Source: DATKMS01 sp041497995 (lineage in GTDB: Bacteria; Desulfobacterota; Binatia; HRBIN30). Taken from it: a stretch of DNA of 5,630 nt. Each line of letters starts with the position of its first letter. Positions within the stretch are counted from its first letter, which is position 1. The notes beneath the pieces are model-generated. The model saw only the letters and a list, made by a program, of their open reading frames with translations, had not been told where the DNA came from and searched no databases. The DNA lies in the NCBI GenBank assembly GCA_041497995.1, contig JBGQHM010000430.1, positions 1-5,630 of the forward strand, written 5' to 3'. The position numbers and the translations under genes are program-made. Below, one piece after another: positions 3,113 through 5,630 of this stretch.

Positions 3113-5630
3113 AAAGCATGACCTGCCCCACGTGCGGTACCGAGTCATCTCCGACGGCGAAGTTCTGTCCCGAGTGCGGCACATCGCTCGGGGTATTGGG
3201 GATCGGGGCTCGGGTGTCGAGTCACGTCTCAGACGCCCAACTGCCTACACCTGCTCCCCAGTCCTACACTCCCAAGCACCTTGCCGAGAAGATCCTCACC
3301 TCACGCAGCGCGCTCGAAGGTGAGCGCAAGCAGGTCACGGTGCTCTTCGCCGACGTGCAGGGCTCGATGGAGCTCGCGGAGCAGGTGGATCCCGAGGACT
3401 GGCACCGCATCATGGACCGCTTCTTCGCCATTCTCTCCGACGGCGTGCATCGCTTCGAAGGGACCATCAATCAGTACACCGGCGACGGCATCATGGCGCT
3501 GTTCGGCGCGCCGATCGCGCACGAGGATCACGCGCGGCGCGCGTGTTACGCGGCGCTGCACCTGAGCGAGCGGCTGCGCCAGTACGCCGACGAGCTGAAG
3601 CGGCAGCAGGGGTTGCGCTTCTCGGTGCGCATGGGGCTCAACTCGGGCGAGGTGATCGTCGGCAAGATCGGCGACGATCTACGCATGGATTACACGGCAC
3701 AGGGGCACACCGTCGGCCTCGCGGCGCGCATGGAGCAGCTCGCCGATCCCGGCACGGCCTACCTCACCGAGCACACCGCGGCGCTGGTCACCGGCTTCTT
3801 CCAGCTGCGCGACCTCGGCGCGTTCTCCGTGAAGGGCGTGCGCGACCAACTTCGCGTCTTTGAGCTCCAGAACGTTGGCCCGCTGCGGACGCGGCTCGAT
3901 GTGTCGCGTGCCCGCGGTTTCTCGCGCTTCGTCGGCCGCGAGGCAGAGATGGCGACGCTCGAGGAGGCGCTGGCGCGGCTGATAGCAGGCCACGGCCACG
4001 CGCTCGGCGTCGTTGCAGAGGCCGGGATCGGCAAGAGCCGGCTGTGCTACGAGTTCATTCAACGCTGCCGCGCGCGCGGGATCGCAGTGCACGAAGCGCA
4101 CTGCGTCGCACATGGAAAGATGATCCCGTTTCTTCCGATCCTGGAGATGCTGCGCGGCTACTTCGGCGTCACCGAGCAAGACGGCAGCGAGGACACACGA
4201 CGCAAGGTCGCCGGCACCTTGCTGCTGTCGGATCCGAGTCTCACCGAGGACCTGCCATTGCTGCTCGACTTCTTGGGAGTGCCGGATCCGCAGCGCCCCG
4301 CGCCGCGCGTCGATCCTGAGGCGCGCCAGCGCCAACTGGTGGCCATTGCCAAGCGAGTGATGCAGGTGCGCGGCCGTCGCGAGCCCGCGGTGCTGCTCAT
4401 CGAGGATCTCCACTGGATCGACGGCGGGAGTGAAGGCTTCCTCGAACGCTTGAGTGCGGCGTTGCCCGGCACGCGAACGTTGCTGATGGTGAACTTCCGT
4501 CCCGAGTACCACGCCGGCTGGGTGGCGCGGCCCGCGGATACGCCGGATGCACTGTATCGGCAGGTGCAGCTGTTGCCGCTGGGACCCGAAGCCACTACGG
4601 AGTTGCTGCGCGATCTCTTGGGGAGTGATCCGTCGCTCAACGCGTTGGGTGAGCGTATCCGCGAGCGCACCGGCGGGAATCCATTTTTCATCGAGGAGGT
4701 GGTGCGATCGCTCGTCGACCAAGGGGTGCTGGTGCGCAGCCCCGCGACGACCATGCGGCTGACCCAGCCGGTGACCGAGATCCAGATCCCCGCGACGGTG
4801 CACGCGGTGCTGGCGGCGCGCATTGACCGGCTGCCGGAGCGCGACAAGCGGCTGCTCCAGACCGCGGCCGTGATCGGCAAAGAGTGTGCGGATCCGGTGC
4901 TGCGGCGCGTGCTGGCGGAGACGCAGCAAGTGACGTCGGCGCAGGACGACACGGCAGCCGTGTTGCGCGACCTGGTGGCGGCGGAGTTTCTCTACGAACA
5001 AGCGCTCTATCCGGAGACCGTGTACGCGTTTACACACCCGCTGACACAAGAGGTGGCGTATCGCTCGCAGCTGGCGGAGCGGCGGGAGCGTGTGCACGCC
5101 GCCGTCGCCGGGGTGATCGCGACGCTGTATGCGGACAGGCTCGACGAGCGTGCGGCGCTGTTGGCGCATCACTGGGAAGGCGCCGGGGAGGCGTTGGAGG
5201 CGGCGCGCTGGAACCGGCGCGCGGCGGAGTGGGTGCGCGTCAGCAATCTCCCGGAAGCGAATCGTCATTGGCGCCAGGTGCGCGTGTTGCTGGCGCACGT
5301 GCCGGAGTCGGCGGAAACCACCGAGCTGGCGCTTGAAGCCTGCACGCAGCTCCTCGAGTTGGGATGGCGCCTTGGCATCTCGGCAGAGGCGGCGGCGGCG
5401 TTGTTCGCCGAGGGCGAGGCGCTCGCCATGCGCAGCGGCAACCCGTGCTCGTTGGCGATGCTCGTCAACGCGTACGGCGTCGTCCGCAGCCACTTCGGCA
5501 GCGCCGACGACTTTGTGGAGAGCAGCATGTTGGCGGGCCAGCTGGCAGAGCAGACCGACGACGCGGCGCTCAAGCTGACGACACGCACGCGTCTGGTGAT
5601 TGCGCTGGGTGCCGCCGGGCAACTGCGTGA
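3109..5630 (+). CDS. Zinc ribbon, class III cyclase homology domain and AAA+ ATPase signalling protein, 3' end outside window
   Basis: Large soluble multidomain protein; 840 residues are visible with no stop, and relatives usually exceed 1,000. Order: zinc ribbon C6-x2-C9-x10-C20-x2-C23; linker with SYTPKHLAEKIL (52-63), typical of the family; class III adenylate/guanylate cyclase domain (about 72-253) with metal aspartates D82 (LFADVQGS) and D126 (YTGDGIMALFG), D194 in DYTAQG, and R207; AAA+/STAND-type ATPase from FVGRE (274-278), Walker A-like AEAGIGKS (303-310), Walker B VLLIEDLHWID (428-438), NFRPEY (462-467) and GNPFF (523-527); then FTHPLTQEVAY (641-651) and an alpha-helical, TPR-like tail. 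Oddities: Gln122 replaces the purine-contacting lysine, Gly203 the transition-state asparagine, and Ala303 the first Walker A glycine, so cyclase output is doubtful. The start ATG 3109 overlaps the previous stop (ATGA); ATG 3118 (Met4), just before the first zinc cysteine, is the alternative. Role is probably sensing/regulation; the ligand is unknown. Confidence 0.93.
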   Translation, partial: MKSMTCPTCGTESSPTAKFCPECGTSLGVLGIGARVSSHVSDAQLPTPAPQSYTPKHLAEKILTSRSALEGERKQVTVLFADVQGSMELAEQVDPEDWHRIMDRFFAILSDGVHRFEGTINQYTGDGIMALFGAPIAHEDHARRACYAALHLSERLRQYADELKRQQGLRFSVRMGLNSGEVIVGKIGDDLRMDYTAQGHTVGLAARMEQLADPGTAYLTEHTAALVTGFFQLRDLGAFSVKGVRDQLRVFELQNVGPLRTRLDVSRARGFSRFVGREAEMATLEEALARLIAGHGHALGVVAEAGIGKSRLCYEFIQRCRARGIAVHEAHCVAHGKMIPFLPILEMLRGYFGVTEQDGSEDTRRKVAGTLLLSDPSLTEDLPLLLDFLGVPDPQRPAPRVDPEARQRQLVAIAKRVMQVRGRREPAVLLIEDLHWIDGGSEGFLERLSAALPGTRTLLMVNFRPEYHAGWVARPADTPDALYRQVQLLPLGPEATTELLRDLLGSDPSLNALGERIRERTGGNPFFIEEVVRSLVDQGVLVRSPATTMRLTQPVTEIQIPATVHAVLAARIDRLPERDKRLLQTAAVIGKECADPVLRRVLAETQQVTSAQDDTAAVLRDLVAAEFLYEQALYPETVYAFTHPLTQEVAYRSQLAERRERVHAAVAGVIATLYADRLDERAALLAHHWEGAGEALEAARWNRRAAEWVRVSNLPEANRHWRQVRVLLAHVPESAETTELALEACTQLLELGWRLGISAEAAAALFAEGEALAMRSGNPCSLAMLVNAYGVVRSHFGSADDFVESSMLAGQLAEQTDDAALKLTTRTRLVIALGAAGQLR

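Noticed and set aside
2465..3184. A 239-codon minus-strand open frame opposite the four-helix gene
   Set aside because: Antisense to a gene with conserved IAEGS and C4 zinc-finger motifs; the translation has no recognisable family and no clear ribosome binding site.
3679..5622. A 647-codon open frame on the minus strand
   Set aside because: It lies wholly antisense to the zinc ribbon/cyclase/AAA+ gene, whose frame has recognisable domains throughout. Its translation is rich in R, H, Q and A, as expected from the complement of GC-rich codons, and shows no domain.

Overview
The window is GC-rich bacterial DNA with G/C-biased third codon positions. It holds five protein-coding genes in two divergent blocks around a regulatory gap of about 157 bp (2146-2302). 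No rRNA, tRNA, CRISPR array, insertion sequence or convincing terminator is visible. The gene content (ECF sigma factor with a zinc anti-sigma factor, periplasmic di-heme peroxidase, four-helix-bundle suffix protein with a topoisomerase-type zinc finger, zinc-ribbon/cyclase/AAA+ protein) suggests a Gram-negative, probably uncultured, high-GC lineage of the deltaproteobacterial, Binatota or Rokubacteria type. That placement is inference from family distribution, not a measurement.

Left block, minus strand, read from 2145 down to 1: an ECF sigma factor (2145-1582); a membrane anti-sigma factor overlapping it by 8 bp (1589-777); and, 12 bp further on, a di-heme cytochrome c peroxidase/MauG-type protein that runs off the window at position 1. 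A well-formed ECF promoter (GGAAT, 16 bp, CGTTA) lies directly upstream of the sigma gene, so the operon is probably autoregulated. The anti-sigma factor has the usual cytoplasmic zinc-binding domain and one membrane helix. Its periplasmic domain ends in a CxxCH motif, the c-type heme attachment signature. A candidate heme-bearing anti-sigma factor co-encoded with a di-heme peroxidase suggests a periplasmic redox or peroxide-sensing circuit, and this is the most interesting part of the window.

Right block, plus strand: a GTG-started four-helix-bundle suffix protein with a C-terminal C4 zinc finger (2303-3112), then, overlapping it by ATGA, a large zinc ribbon/class III cyclase homology domain/AAA+ ATPase/helical-repeat signalling protein (3109 to beyond 5630). 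The cyclase domain keeps its two metal-binding aspartates but lacks the transition-state asparagine and the purine-binding lysine. The four-helix gene carries three clusters of a 9-bp DNA repeat (about TCSGACSGA), one of them forming the stop/start junction with the cyclase gene.

Between the blocks, a 14-bp inverted repeat with two mismatches (AATTGCCCWGCWCC) overlaps the sigma promoter on one side and a weak candidate plus-strand promoter on the other. It could be a shared operator.
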